The notes below the pieces were generated by a model. That model was not told the DNA's origin and did not search any database. It worked only from the letters and a program-made list of their open reading frames with translations. DNA of 64,000 nucleotides from Nevskiales bacterium (GTDB lineage: Bacteria; Pseudomonadota; Gammaproteobacteria; Nevskiales; Nevskiaceae). Both the position numbers and the translations under genes were made by a program. The number at the start of each line of letters is the position of its first letter. The stretch's first letter is position 1. The stretch is from the NCBI GenBank assembly GCA_028698335.1, contig JAQVDP010000002.1, positions 186,001 through 250,000 on the forward strand, in the 5' to 3' direction. This document shows positions 43,281 through 52,480 of the stretch, piece by piece.

Positions 43281-43308
43281 CGGGGAGCGCGTACAATCGC
43301 GCTCCCCG
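43281..43308 (+). terminator. 11-bp perfect hairpin with TACAAT loop between serA and pheA
   Basis: CGGGGAGCGCG (43281-43291) and its reverse complement (43298-43308) flank the 6-nt loop TACAAT, followed by AATGTTTTT. It can act as an intrinsic terminator. The loop also equals a -10 hexamer, but no -35 fits, so a hairpin role is more likely. Confidence 0.5.
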
Positions 43309-43335
43309 AATGTTTTTCCGAGCCACGGCAGGCAG

Positions 43336-44442
43336 ATGACGCAGAACGAACTGCAACAGGCGCGGGTCGAGATCGACGCGCTGGACGAGCAAGTCCAGAT
43401 GCTGATTTCGCGGCGTGCCCGGATTGCGCAGCAAATCGCCCACATCAAGCAGAAGATGGGGGATACTGGTGATCACTATCGGCCCGCCCGCGAGGCGGAG
43501 GTCCTGCGCCGTGTCATCGAGCGCAACCAGGGGCCCGATGGGGGGCCGTTGACCGATGAGGTGATGGCGCGGCTGATGCGCGAGATCATGTCGGCCTGTC
43601 TCTCGCTGGAGTCACCGCTGAAGGTCGCGTACCTCGGGCCCGAGGGGACCTACACCCAGGCGGCAGTCCTCAAGCATTTCGGCGACAGCGTCAATGCGCG
43701 CGCGAACAACGCCATCGACGAGATCTTCCGCGAGGTCGAAAGTGGTGCCGCGGACTACGGTGTGGTGCCGGTCGAGAATTCGACCGGAGGCGTGGTGATC
43801 CACACGCTCGATGAGCTGATCCACACCAAGCTGCGGATCTGTGGCGAGGTTGCGCTGCCGGTGCATCATCATCTGCTGTCGTGCGGGCCGGACCTGGACG
43901 GCGTCAAGCGCGTCTACTCGCATCCCCAGTCCTTCGCGCAGTGCCGCAAGTGGCTCGATGCCAAGCTTCCGCAGGCGATCCGCGAAACCGTTTCGAGCAA
44001 TGGCGAGGCGGCGCGGCGTGCCCGTGAAGAGGGCGAGGGGGTCGCGGCGATCGCGAGCCTGCAGGCCGGGCGGATCAACGCGCTGAACATCCTGGCCGCC
44101 AATATCGAGGACGATCCCAACAACACGACCCGCTTCCTCGTGATCGGAAAGCAGGACCCGGGCGCAACCGGTCACGACATCACCTCGGTGGTGATGATGG
44201 CGCATCGCAGCCATACGCCCGGTGCCCTGTTCAAGCTGCTGCAGCCTTTCGCCGCCGCGGAACTGGATATGACCCGGATCGAGTCGCGCCCGGCCAAGGG
44301 ATCGACCGTGAACGACTACTATTTCTTCATCGACTTCATCGGACATGCCTCCGAGCCGCGGGTGCAGAAGGCACTTGACGCGGTGCGCAGCGAAGCCGCG
44401 TTCTTCAAGGTGCTGGGGTCGTACCCTCGCGCGGTGATGTAG
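43336..44442 (+). CDS. pheA: Bifunctional chorismate mutase / prephenate dehydratase
   Basis: This enzyme turns chorismate via prephenate into phenylpyruvate. The 368-residue protein has an AroQ-type mutase domain (about 1-85, VEIDALDEQVQMLISRRA), a dehydratase domain with YLGPEGTYTQAA and VVPVENSTGG, and an ACT regulatory domain with the Phe-binding ESRP motif (MTRIESRP). Length and order are those of gammaproteobacterial PheA. No attenuator with Phe codons is seen upstream. HisC and TyrA follow, completing the Phe/Tyr branch. Confidence 0.97.
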   Translation: MTQNELQQARVEIDALDEQVQMLISRRARIAQQIAHIKQKMGDTGDHYRPAREAEVLRRVIERNQGPDGGPLTDEVMARLMREIMSACLSLESPLKVAYLGPEGTYTQAAVLKHFGDSVNARANNAIDEIFREVESGAADYGVVPVENSTGGVVIHTLDELIHTKLRICGEVALPVHHHLLSCGPDLDGVKRVYSHPQSFAQCRKWLDAKLPQAIRETVSSNGEAARRAREEGEGVAAIASLQAGRINALNILAANIEDDPNNTTRFLVIGKQDPGATGHDITSVVMMAHRSHTPGALFKLLQPFAAAELDMTRIESRPAKGSTVNDYYFFIDFIGHASEPRVQKALDAVRSEAAFFKVLGSYPRAVM

Positions 44443-44509
44443 CGTTGGCGCGGCCGGGTCTGGTGCCCGGCGCGTCGTGTCCATTCGCCAATCGATCAGA
44501 TCTACTTGC

Positions 44510-45643
44510 ATGAACCAAGAACTCCTTAAACGCGCGGCGCCCGGTGTGCTGAGTCTGGAGGCCTATTCGCCCGGCATGCCGATCGAGGAATTGCAGCGCC
44601 GGCTCGGCGTCAGCAATGCGATCAAGCTGGCGTCCAACGAAAATCCCCTGGGCTGCAGCCCGCGGGTGCGCGAGGCACTGCTTGAGGCGCTGCAGAACGA
44701 CGATCTGGCGCGTTATCCGGACGGGGGCGGCTATCGTCTGAAGGCGCGCATCGCGAAGCTGCACGGGATCGACGCTTCCCGCATCACGCTGGGCAATGGC
44801 TCCAACGACATCATCGAGCTGCTGGGTCGCGTCTTCCTCGGGCCGGACCGGGCGGCGCTGTTCTCGGCGCACGCATTTGCGGTGTACCCGATCATCACCC
44901 AGGCACAGTCGGCGCGGGCCGTGGTCGCGCCGCCGCGCGCCGCGGATGACGCTCAGCCCTACGGACACGATCTGCAGGCCTTCGCGGAGCTGCTCGCCGG
45001 CAACGACGACATCTCGCTGGTGTTCATCGCCAATCCGAACAATCCCACCGGAACCTGGCTGGGTCAGGCGGAAATCGAGAACTTCCTGCGACAGGTACCG
45101 GCGCATGTCATCGTTGCGCTCGACGAAGCCTATTTCGAGTACACGGACCCGGCGCTGCGCTTCGACGTGCGGCCGATGCTGGACCGGTACCCGAATCTCG
45201 TCGTGTTTCGGACCTTCTCCAAAGCCTACGGCCTGGCGTCGCTGCGGGTCGGGTACTCGCTGTCGAGTCCGGAAATCGCGGACCTGCTCAATCGCGTGCG
45301 GCAGCCGTTCAACAACAACAGCCTTGCGCTGCGTGCGGCAGAGGTCGCGCTCGACGATCAGGACTTTGTCGCCCGCTCGGTCGAACTCAACACCGGCGAG
45401 CGCGCGCGCCTGACCGGGATTCTCGGCGAGATGGGGCTGACGGTGCTGCCGTCGCAGGCCAATTTCCTCGCGATCGGATTCGGTCGTGACGCCAAGCCGG
45501 TCCACCAGGGCTTGCTCGAGCAGGGCATCATCGTGCGCCCGGTGGCGTCCTACGATCTTCCGGAATTCGTTCGCGTCAGCATCGGCACGGAGGCGGAAAA
45601 CTCCCGTTTCGTGGCGGCGCTGCGGACGGTGCTGGGATCGTGA
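44510..45643 (+). CDS. hisC: Histidinol-phosphate / aromatic aminotransferase
   Basis: The 377-residue class I/II aminotransferase has KLASNENPLG, NPNNPTGTW, DEAYFEY and the PLP Lys in FRTFSKAYGLASLRVGY. This second HisC in aromatic gene clusters can transaminate both histidinol-phosphate and aromatic keto acids. ATG at 44510 is preferred to an upstream GTG 33 bp before it. Its stop overlaps the tyrA start (GTGA, 45640-45643). Placement between pheA and tyrA argues for a role in Phe/Tyr formation. Confidence 0.93.
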   Translation: MNQELLKRAAPGVLSLEAYSPGMPIEELQRRLGVSNAIKLASNENPLGCSPRVREALLEALQNDDLARYPDGGGYRLKARIAKLHGIDASRITLGNGSNDIIELLGRVFLGPDRAALFSAHAFAVYPIITQAQSARAVVAPPRAADDAQPYGHDLQAFAELLAGNDDISLVFIANPNNPTGTWLGQAEIENFLRQVPAHVIVALDEAYFEYTDPALRFDVRPMLDRYPNLVVFRTFSKAYGLASLRVGYSLSSPEIADLLNRVRQPFNNNSLALRAAEVALDDQDFVARSVELNTGERARLTGILGEMGLTVLPSQANFLAIGFGRDAKPVHQGLLEQGIIVRPVASYDLPEFVRVSIGTEAENSRFVAALRTVLGS

Positions 45644-46509
45644 TTGTCCAGAAACTCGCGATCGTCGGTCTCGGGCTGATCGGCGGTTCGCTGGCGCGGG
45701 CGCTGCGCAATGCCGGCGCCGTTGCCCACATCACCGGCTACGATCCGGATCCGGCACGGCGTAACGACGCCATGCGCCTGTGCGTCATCGACCGGGTGTT
45801 CGACACCCCGGCTGCGGCGGTGCGGGAGGCGGACGTCGTGGTGCTGGCGGTGCCGGTGCTGCAGACCGCCGAGGCCTTGCTCGAGACGCTGCCGGCGTGC
45901 CGGCTCGACGTGGTCGTGACCGATGTCGGCAGCACCAAGCAATCGGTGCTCGCGGAGGTCGCGCGTGTCTGCGGCAAGCTCCCGCCCTGGTTCGTCGCGG
46001 CGCATCCGATCGCCGGGACCGAGAAGAGCGGCGTGGCGCACTCCCAGGCCGATCTGTTCCGCAAGCATCGGGTCATCATCACGCCGCACGAGGGGCAGGA
46101 TCCCGCCGCGCGGACGCTGATCACGCGGCTGTGGCAGGCCACCGGCGCCAGGGTGGTTGAAATGGAGGCGCATCAGCACGATGCGATCTTCGCGGCGACC
46201 TCGCATCTGCCGCATCTGCTGGCGTACAGCTACGTCGACATGCTGGCGCGGCTCGACGGCAAGCACGAGATCTTCCCGAACGCAGGGGGCGGCTTCCGCG
46301 ACTTCACGCGGATCGCGTCGAGTTCGCCGCAGATGTGGCACGACATCGTCCGGGCCAACGCCGAATCGGTGGCGGAGCTGCTCGACCAGCAGATCGGAGA
46401 GCTGCAGCAGATTCGGGAGATGATGCGGGCCGGCCGCTGGGACGAACTCAAGGGACTGTTCGAGCGCGCGCGCAGTGCGCGCGAGAAGTATCTGGCCAAT
46501 ATCGAGTAG
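45640..46509 (+). CDS. tyrA: Prephenate dehydrogenase
   Basis: TyrA oxidises prephenate or arogenate to the tyrosine precursor. The 289-residue protein has AIVGLGLIGGSLARAL, a DVGSTKQSV segment, HPIAGTEKSGVAHS and HLPHLLAYSYVD. It lacks a mutase domain, unlike the E. coli enzyme. From memory Pseudomonas TyrA is fused to AroA; here the two are separate genes with a 53-bp gap. It starts with GTG overlapping hisC. Confidence 0.95.
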   Translation: MIVQKLAIVGLGLIGGSLARALRNAGAVAHITGYDPDPARRNDAMRLCVIDRVFDTPAAAVREADVVVLAVPVLQTAEALLETLPACRLDVVVTDVGSTKQSVLAEVARVCGKLPPWFVAAHPIAGTEKSGVAHSQADLFRKHRVIITPHEGQDPAARTLITRLWQATGARVVEMEAHQHDAIFAATSHLPHLLAYSYVDMLARLDGKHEIFPNAGGGFRDFTRIASSSPQMWHDIVRANAESVAELLDQQIGELQQIREMMRAGRWDELKGLFERARSAREKYLANIE

Positions 46510-46562
46510 GCTGGTTTTCCAAGCGTCGGGCGGCGCCGACGGAATCATTCAATCAGAACGCG

Positions 46563-47873
46563 ATGACCGTTAATTTTCAGATCGAACCCGGTGGCCGGCT
46601 GTCCGGCGCCTTGCGTGTGCCCGGAGACAAGTCGGTGTCGCATCGGGCGGTGATGCTGGGCGCGCTGGCAGAAGGGCGCACCGAGGTCACCGGTTTTCTC
46701 ACCGGAGAGGACTGCCTGTGCACGATGCGTGCGTTCCAGGCTATGGGCGTCCGGATCGAGGCGGTCTCGCCGAGCCACCTGATCATTCACGGTGTCGGCC
46801 TGCACGGCCTGCAGGCACCCGCGCATGCGCTCGATCTCGGGAACTCCGGGACTTCGATGCGGCTGATGGCCGGCTTGCTGGCCGGTCAGCGCTTCGAGTC
46901 GACGCTGACCGGCGATGCATCACTGTCGCGCCGTCCGATGGGGCGTGTGATCGAACCCCTGCAGCGGATGGGTGCGCGGATCGAGTCTCAGGAGGGGCGG
47001 GCACCGCTGCGCATCCTGCCGGTCGACGGGCTGCAGGGGATCCGCTTCGAATCGCCGGTTGCCAGCGCCCAGATCAAATCCTGCCTGCTGCTGGCGGGTC
47101 TCTACGCCCAGGGGCGGACCGAGGTCCACGAACCGGAGGCGTCGCGCGATCACACCGAGCGGATGCTGCGCGCATTCGGCGTCACGCTCGAGGCGCGTCC
47201 CGGGTATGCCGCGCTGCAGGGCGGGCAGCGTCTGTCCGGAACCCGGATCGAGGTGCCCGCGGACATCTCGTCGGCAGCGTTCTACATGGCCGGAGCGGCG
47301 ATGACGCCGGGCTCAGACGTGACGCTGACGGATGTCGGCGTCAATCCCACGCGGACCGGCATCATCGAGGTGCTGCGGCGCATGGGCGCGGACATCACGC
47401 TGGTCAACCCCCGCGAGTTCGGAGCCGAGCCGGTGGCGGATATCCGCGTTCGCGGCGCGCAGCTCCAGGGCGTGGAAATCGGGCGTGATCTGGTCGCCGC
47501 GAGCATCGACGAGTTCCCGATCATCTTCGTCGCCGCGGCGGCTGCGCGCGGGACCACTGTGGTCAGCGGGGCGGAGGAGTTGCGGGTCAAGGAATCGGAC
47601 CGGATCCAGACCATGTGCGACGGCCTGCGGACGCTGGGCATCGACGCCGAGGCGCGGCCGGACGGAATGCGGGTCGAGGGCGGCACGCTGCAGTCCGGCA
47701 CCATCGATTCCCATGGTGATCACCGCGTGGCAATGTCATTCGCGATGGCGGCGCTGCACGCGCAGGGAACGATCTCGATACTGGATTGCGCCAACGTCGA
47801 CACATCGTTCCCCGGTTTTGCCGAGTTGGCGCGACAGGCCGGCCTGCGGATCACGGTTGGGCGCGGTGTCTGA
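46563..47873 (+). CDS. aroA: 3-Phosphoshikimate 1-carboxyvinyltransferase (EPSP synthase)
   Basis: AroA joins PEP to shikimate-3-phosphate. The 436-residue protein has PGDKSVSHRAVMLGALAEG, LGNSGTSMRLMAGLL and SLSRRPMGRV. These are closer to the Bacillus and Agrobacterium type (class II) than to E. coli AroA. The glyphosate-site Gly in GNSGTS is retained; whether the whole site is tolerant cannot be judged. The frame remains open upstream into tyrA, but the ATG at 46563 begins the conserved region. Confidence 0.96.
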   Translation: MTVNFQIEPGGRLSGALRVPGDKSVSHRAVMLGALAEGRTEVTGFLTGEDCLCTMRAFQAMGVRIEAVSPSHLIIHGVGLHGLQAPAHALDLGNSGTSMRLMAGLLAGQRFESTLTGDASLSRRPMGRVIEPLQRMGARIESQEGRAPLRILPVDGLQGIRFESPVASAQIKSCLLLAGLYAQGRTEVHEPEASRDHTERMLRAFGVTLEARPGYAALQGGQRLSGTRIEVPADISSAAFYMAGAAMTPGSDVTLTDVGVNPTRTGIIEVLRRMGADITLVNPREFGAEPVADIRVRGAQLQGVEIGRDLVAASIDEFPIIFVAAAAARGTTVVSGAEELRVKESDRIQTMCDGLRTLGIDAEARPDGMRVEGGTLQSGTIDSHGDHRVAMSFAMAALHAQGTISILDCANVDTSFPGFAELARQAGLRITVGRGV

Positions 47874-47886
47874 GACCGCGTCGACG

Positions 47887-48612
47887 ATGAGTGCCACCGC
47901 TTCCGGTGCCGGGCTGCCGGCGGCGCGCGACGGCGAGGCGCCGGTGATCGCGGTCGATGGGCCCAGCGGAGTCGGCAAGGGGCTGGTCACGCGCTGGCTC
48001 GCGAGCAGGCTGCAGGGCTGGCATCGGCTCGACAGCGGTGCGTTGTACCGCATCCTTGCGCTGGCGGCGCATCGGCGGGGTGTCGATCTGCACGATGCCA
48101 CGGCAGTCGCGGGCCTGGCGCCGGGGCTGAACATCCGCTTCGAGGGCGCGACCGAAGCGGATGAATGCATTCGCGTCGACGGCGAGGACTGGACACAGGA
48201 GCTGCGTAAGGAATCGACCGGCGCGCTGGCATCCAGGATCGCTGCGGCGCCCGAGGTGAGGGCGGCATTGCTGCAGCGTCAGCGGGATTTCCGGCAGATG
48301 CCCGGGCTGATCGCCGACGGCCGCGACATGGGAACGGTTGTCTTCGCCGATGCCGCGCTGAAGATATTCATGGACGCCAGTGTCGAGGAACGCGCCAGGC
48401 GCCGTCTCGGGCAGTTGAGCGCCCGCGGGATCGGCGCTACACTCTCGCCCCTTTGTGAGGAGATTCGGGCTCGGGACGAGCGCGATCGCAATCGCACCGT
48501 GGCGCCGCTGAAACCGGCGGATGATGCGGAAGTGATTGATACGACGGGGATTTCGCCGGAAGAAGTACTGGCTGAAGTGGAAGCCCTGTTGCAGCGACAC
48601 CAGCTGGTCTGA
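47887..48612 (+). CDS. cmk: Cytidylate kinase
   Basis: Cmk phosphorylates CMP and dCMP. The 241-residue protein has VIAVDGPSGVGKGLVTRWLA, an LDSGALYRILAL segment (the usual motif is DTGAMYR), ADGRDMGTVVF and the RDERDRNR segment. ATG at 47887 gives a short N-terminal extension; GTG at 47866, overlapping aroA, is the alternative. A sigma-70-like promoter for rpsA lies inside its last third. Confidence 0.95.
   Translation: MSATASGAGLPAARDGEAPVIAVDGPSGVGKGLVTRWLASRLQGWHRLDSGALYRILALAAHRRGVDLHDATAVAGLAPGLNIRFEGATEADECIRVDGEDWTQELRKESTGALASRIAAAPEVRAALLQRQRDFRQMPGLIADGRDMGTVVFADAALKIFMDASVEERARRRLGQLSARGIGATLSPLCEEIRARDERDRNRTVAPLKPADDAEVIDTTGISPEEVLAEVEALLQRHQLV
48415..48443 (+). promoter_or_regulatory. 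Internal promoter in cmk, probably for rpsA
   Basis: TTGAGC (48415-48420) and TACACT (48438-48443) are spaced exactly 17 bp inside cmk, about 280 bp before rpsA. E. coli also transcribes rpsA from promoters within or before cmk. The resulting leader would include two GGA-loop hairpins. Confidence 0.45.
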
Positions 48613-48644
48613 GTCGTTTCCCCTGCGCAAAATATGGTTCGGTT

Positions 48645-48703
48645 CCGCATGGATGCGGCGCCGAGATTATTTATTTACAGGCCCCCTGGCAGGACGCTTG
48701 GGG
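48645..48703 (+). promoter_or_regulatory. rpsA leader hairpins with GGA loops
   Basis: Stem 1 is CCGCA-TGGA-TGCGG (48645-48658). Stem 2 is CCCC-T-GGC-AGGAC-GCT-T-GGGG (48683-48703), with one mismatch and a G-U pair. Both display GGA in the apical loop. The E. coli rpsA leader has several hairpins with GGA loops that replace a Shine-Dalgarno sequence and allow S1 autoregulation, so the same control is likely here. Confidence 0.55.
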
Positions 48704-48727
48704 ATGTTTAACTTTCAGAGCGTATAA

Positions 48728-50401
48728 ATGAGCGAAAGTTTCGCTGAGTTGTTTGAGGCCAGCCTCAAGAGTGGCCAATCCATGCAGTCCGGCACCATCG
48801 TCAATGCCAAGGTGCTGGAGGTCAAGCCGGATGTGGTGATCGTCGATGCCGGCCTGAAGTCGGAAGGCGTGATTCCGGTTCAGGAGTTCATGGTCGACGG
48901 CGAGTTGAAGGTCGCTGCCGGCGATGACGTGGAAGTGGCACTGGAAACTGTTGAGGACGGCTTCGGCGAAACCAAGTTCTCGAAGGAAAAAGCCGAGCGC
49001 ATCAAGACGTGGGAACGTCTGGCCAAGGCTTTCGAGGACAAGGAAACGGTCATCGGTACGATCACCGGCAAGGTCAAGGGCGGTTTCACCGTCGACATCG
49101 GTTCGGTCCGTGCGTTCCTTCCGGGTTCGCTCGTCGACGTGCGTCCGGTCCGCGATACCTCGTACCTCGAAGGCAAGCCGCTCGAGTTCAAGGTCATCAA
49201 GCTCGACAAGCTGCGCAACAATGTCGTCGTTTCGCGTCGCGAAGTCCTCGAGGCCGAGTACAGCGCCGAGCGTGACAGCCTGCTGGCCAGCCTCCAGGAA
49301 GGCATCGTCCTCAAGGGCGTGGTCAAGAACCTGGTCGAGTACGGCGCGTTCGTCGACCTCGGCGGCATCGACGGCCTGCTGCACATCACCGACATGACCT
49401 GGAAGCGGGTCAAGGATCCGGCCGAAGTGGTCCAGGTCGGCGAGGAAATCGAAGTCAAGGTTCTCAAGTACGACCGCGAGCGTCGCCGCGTGTCGCTGGG
49501 CCTCAAGCAGCTGGGTGCGGATCCGTGGCTCGACATCGAGCGCCGCTACCCGGAGAAGACCCGCCTGTTCGGCAAGGTCACGAACATCACCGATTACGGT
49601 GCGTTCGTCGAGATCGAGCCGGGCGTCGAGGGTCTGGTCCACGTGTCCGAAATGGACTGGACCAACAAGAACGTCAATCCGGCGAAGGTCGTGCAGGTCG
49701 GCGACGAGGTCGAGGTGATGATCCTTGATATCGACGGCGAGCGCCGCCGTATCTCGCTGGGCATGAAGCAGTGCAAGCCGAATCCGTGGGAAGAGTTCGC
49801 TCAGAACCACCAGAAGGGCGACCGCGTGCACGGTGCGATCAAGTCGATCACCGACTTCGGCATCTTCATCGGTCTGGACGGCGGCATCGACGGCCTGGTG
49901 CATCTGTCGGATCTCGACTGGAACGAGCCGGGCGAAGTTGCCGTGCGCCGTTACCAGAAGGGTCAGGAAGTCGATGCGGTTGTGCTGGCCATCGACGGTG
50001 CGCGTGAGCGTATCTCGCTGGGCGTCAAGCAGGTCAGCTCCGATCCGCTCGCCGAGTTCATCGCCAGCAATACCAAGGGTGCTGTCGTCAGCGGCATCGT
50101 CCGTACCGTCGACGCGCGTGGCGCAGTCATCGACCTCGGCAACGGCGTCGAAGGCTACATCCGCGCCAACGACCTGTCGCGTGACCGCATCGAGGACGCG
50201 ACCAAGGTGCTCAAGGAAGGCGACACGCTGGAGTCCCGCTTCATCGGGATCGATCGCAAGAACCGCACGATTCAGCTGTCGGTTCGCGAGAAGGAGATCC
50301 AGGAAGAGCAGGAGGCCGTTGCCGAGTACAGCCGCAACGCGACCACCGGCAAGACCAGCCTCGGCGACCTGCTGAAGGAACAGATGGGCGGCGGCAACTG
50401 A
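48728..50401 (+). CDS. rpsA: 30S ribosomal protein S1
   Basis: S1 brings structured or Shine-Dalgarno-poor mRNAs to the 30S subunit. The 557-residue protein has six S1 repeats, e.g. [38 protein letters not shown] and [19 protein letters not shown], each about 70-85 residues apart. The length equals E. coli S1. The start ATG has no Shine-Dalgarno sequence (CAGAGCGTATAA precedes it), as in E. coli, and the leader holds GGA-loop hairpins. A strong intrinsic terminator follows. Confidence 0.98.
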   Translation: MSESFAELFEASLKSGQSMQSGTIVNAKVLEVKPDVVIVDAGLKSEGVIPVQEFMVDGELKVAAGDDVEVALETVEDGFGETKFSKEKAERIKTWERLAKAFEDKETVIGTITGKVKGGFTVDIGSVRAFLPGSLVDVRPVRDTSYLEGKPLEFKVIKLDKLRNNVVVSRREVLEAEYSAERDSLLASLQEGIVLKGVVKNLVEYGAFVDLGGIDGLLHITDMTWKRVKDPAEVVQVGEEIEVKVLKYDRERRRVSLGLKQLGADPWLDIERRYPEKTRLFGKVTNITDYGAFVEIEPGVEGLVHVSEMDWTNKNVNPAKVVQVGDEVEVMILDIDGERRRISLGMKQCKPNPWEEFAQNHQKGDRVHGAIKSITDFGIFIGLDGGIDGLVHLSDLDWNEPGEVAVRRYQKGQEVDAVVLAIDGARERISLGVKQVSSDPLAEFIASNTKGAVVSGIVRTVDARGAVIDLGNGVEGYIRANDLSRDRIEDATKVLKEGDTLESRFIGIDRKNRTIQLSVREKEIQEEQEAVAEYSRNATTGKTSLGDLLKEQMGGGN

Positions 50402-50441
50402 TCCGCCCGTCAGGCCGGGTTTAGAGCCGGCCGGAAGTTTC

Positions 50442-50471
50442 GGGGCCACGCTTGCGTGGCCCCTTTTTTTT
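50442..50471 (+). terminator. rpsA intrinsic terminator
   Basis: GGGGCCACG, loop CTTG, and CGTGGCCCC form a perfect 9-bp stem followed by eight T residues, 40 bp after the rpsA stop. This is the clearest Rho-independent terminator in the window. Confidence 0.9.
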
Positions 50472-50515
50472 CTTTATCGTTCAAGCCTGTACGCCAATAT
50501 TTGAACGGTAGCGGG

Positions 50516-50854
50516 ATGACCAAGTCGGAACTGATCGAACACCTGGCCAGCAAGCAGACGCACTTGATGCACAAGGACGTGGAACTGGCGGTCAAGCTGG
50601 TGCTGGATCAGATCAGCAATGCACTGTCGCGTGACGACCGGGTCGAGATCCGTGGTTTCGGCAGTTTCGCGCTGCATCACCGGCCGGCCCGTGTCGGACG
50701 CAACCCGAAGACGGGGGAGCCGGTCAGCATTCCGCCGAAGCGGGTGCCGCACTTCAAGCCCGGCAAGGAAATGCGCGAGCGCGTCAATGCCGCGGCGCAG
50801 GATGAGAGTCAGGCGCCGTCGTTCGAAATGCCGGTGGCCGGGATGGTCGAATGA
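50516..50854 (+). CDS. ihfB: Integration host factor subunit beta
   Basis: IHF-beta pairs with IHF-alpha to bend DNA. The 112-residue protein has [11 protein letters not shown], an [25 protein letters not shown] stretch (core GFGSF and RNPKTG) and [14 protein letters not shown], all diagnostic of IhfB. The C-terminal tail is about 18 residues longer than in E. coli. It lies after the rpsA terminator, so it needs its own promoter. GTTCAA/TTGAAC arms (50479-50506) flank the gap but no clear -35/-10 pair is seen. It overlaps lapA by ATGA. Confidence 0.96.
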   Translation: MTKSELIEHLASKQTHLMHKDVELAVKLVLDQISNALSRDDRVEIRGFGSFALHHRPARVGRNPKTGEPVSIPPKRVPHFKPGKEMRERVNAAAQDESQAPSFEMPVAGMVE

Positions 50855-51177
50855 GCGCACCGAGCATCCGGCCGCTCTGGCGTATTCTGACCGCTGTCCT
50901 GCTGGTCGTCGTGCTGGTGGTCGGCGGGACGGTCGGATACTTCAACGCCGATCCGGTTCGTTTCGATTATCTGTTCGGGGTGTGGCAGGCCCCGCTGTTC
51001 GCGATCCTGTTCGCGGCGTTCGCGCTGGGCGTCCTGGTGTCGCTGCTGGTGGCGTCATTGCGCATCCTGCGCCTGCGCATGGATGTGCGCCGGCTGCGTG
51101 GGCAGGTCAGGGATCGGGAGTCCGAACTCAGCAACCTGCGGGGTCTGTCGATGGCGCAGGATCGCGGCGTTTCCTGA
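50851..51177 (+). CDS. lapA: LapA (DUF1049) inner-membrane protein
   Basis: The 108-residue protein has two membrane helices (about 10-30 and 45-70), joined by [15 protein letters not shown], and a C-terminal basic/coiled segment, the LapA/YciS pattern. LapA works with LapB to control LpxC proteolysis and lipopolysaccharide levels. It overlaps ihfB (ATGA) and precedes lapB by 21 bp, the conserved order in gammaproteobacteria. Confidence 0.92.
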   Translation: MSAPSIRPLWRILTAVLLVVVLVVGGTVGYFNADPVRFDYLFGVWQAPLFAILFAAFALGVLVSLLVASLRILRLRMDVRRLRGQVRDRESELSNLRGLSMAQDRGVS

Positions 51178-51198
51178 TCGGGTTCCGGACGCAGTTTC

Positions 51199-52380
51199 AT
51201 GCTTGATGGCCTCTTTGCCTGGCTGCTGTTACCGCTCGGCCTGGTGCTGGGCTGGGCGCTGCGCGCCCGCAATGCCGGGGTGGCGCGGCCGCCCGCCGAG
51301 CGCGGCTCGGTATCGGCGGTGCAGCTGGGTGGCCTGCTGCATCAGCTCGAGTCGGACGATCCGGATCAGGCGATCGTCGCGCTGACGCAGGTCGGGGATC
51401 TCGACCCGGGCGCCGCTGAACTGCATCTGACGCTGGGCAAGATGTTCCGCAAGCGCGGAGAAGTCGATCGTGCCCTGCGGATACACGAGTCGTTGGCGTC
51501 GCGCGACGGCATCGCCCCCGAGCTGCAGGCCGAGGCCCGTTTCGAGCTGGCCCGTGATTACCACGCCGCGGGGGTGCTGGATCGGGCAGAAGAGCTGTTC
51601 CAGTCGCTCGCCGAGCAGGGGCGATACGTGACGGCGGCACTCGATGCCATCCGGACGATTCACGAGCAGGCGCACGACTGGCGTCCCGCGATCGAGGCCG
51701 CACGCCGGCTGGAGGCGGCACTGGGGGAGTCTCAGCGTGCCGCAATCGCACAGTACTACTGCGAGCTGGCCGACGAGGCGCAAGCTGCCAAGCAGCCCGA
51801 CGAGGCGGTCAAATTCGCCAAGCGCGCCCTGGACGAGGAAGCGGGCTGCGTGCGGGCGCGCCTGCAACTCGGGGGGCTGGAGATGGCGGCCGGTCGCCAT
51901 GCGGTGGCGGCGAAGCATTACCTGAAGGCTTTCGAGCAGGATCCGCGCTTCCTCGCGGATGTCATCGAGCCGCTGCAGCGCTGCATGGCCGAGACCAAGG
52001 ATCGCGAGGGATACCTGCAGTTCCTGCACGATGCGCGCGAGATGTCGTCATCAAGCCTGCCGTTCGTGGCCGAGGCGCGGCTGCTGGCCGAGGAGGGCGT
52101 CGATCCGCTTGACCGCTTGGCGCAGGGTTTGGAGGCCAGACCGAGCCGGGCCGTTCTTGCGGAGTTTCTGGAAGTCCTGGAGCGCCAACCGGATGTCATC
52201 GCCTCCGGCCTCGACAAGCCCGCGGCGAGCCTGCGGCAGGCGCTGGTGCGGCTGATGGAGTCGAGTCCTCGTTATCAGTGCAGCAACTGCGGATTCAGCC
52301 CGCGCCAGATGTTCTGGCAATGTCCCGCCTGCAAGCATTGGGGAACCACTGCACCCGCCGACGACGTCATGCGCGTCTGA
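51199..52380 (+). CDS. lapB: Lipopolysaccharide assembly protein LapB
   Basis: LapB (YciM) is a membrane-anchored TPR protein that presents LpxC to FtsH. The 393-residue protein has an N-terminal membrane helix (about 4-22), TPR repeats (about 60-330), and a C-terminal rubredoxin-like metal site CSNCGF...CPACKHWG with two Cys-x2-Cys pairs. Its length fits the family. The start ATG lies 21 bp after lapA. Confidence 0.96.
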   Translation: MLDGLFAWLLLPLGLVLGWALRARNAGVARPPAERGSVSAVQLGGLLHQLESDDPDQAIVALTQVGDLDPGAAELHLTLGKMFRKRGEVDRALRIHESLASRDGIAPELQAEARFELARDYHAAGVLDRAEELFQSLAEQGRYVTAALDAIRTIHEQAHDWRPAIEAARRLEAALGESQRAAIAQYYCELADEAQAAKQPDEAVKFAKRALDEEAGCVRARLQLGGLEMAAGRHAVAAKHYLKAFEQDPRFLADVIEPLQRCMAETKDREGYLQFLHDAREMSSSSLPFVAEARLLAEEGVDPLDRLAQGLEARPSRAVLAEFLEVLERQPDVIASGLDKPAASLRQALVRLMESSPRYQCSNCGFSPRQMFWQCPACKHWGTTAPADDVMRV

Positions 52381-52480
52381 GCGCCGGCCTGAGCGCGTGC
52401 AGTCGGCGCTTTGACGATCGCCTGTCGCTTCTGGCAACTTCCGGATGTTGCCCAACCGATAACGATGATCAGAGGAGAAC

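Noticed and set aside
46335-46562. Possible TyrA-AroA fusion, since the aroA frame is open into tyrA
   Set aside because: tyrA ends in a different frame at 46509 and a 53-bp gap follows; aroA similarity begins at 46563.
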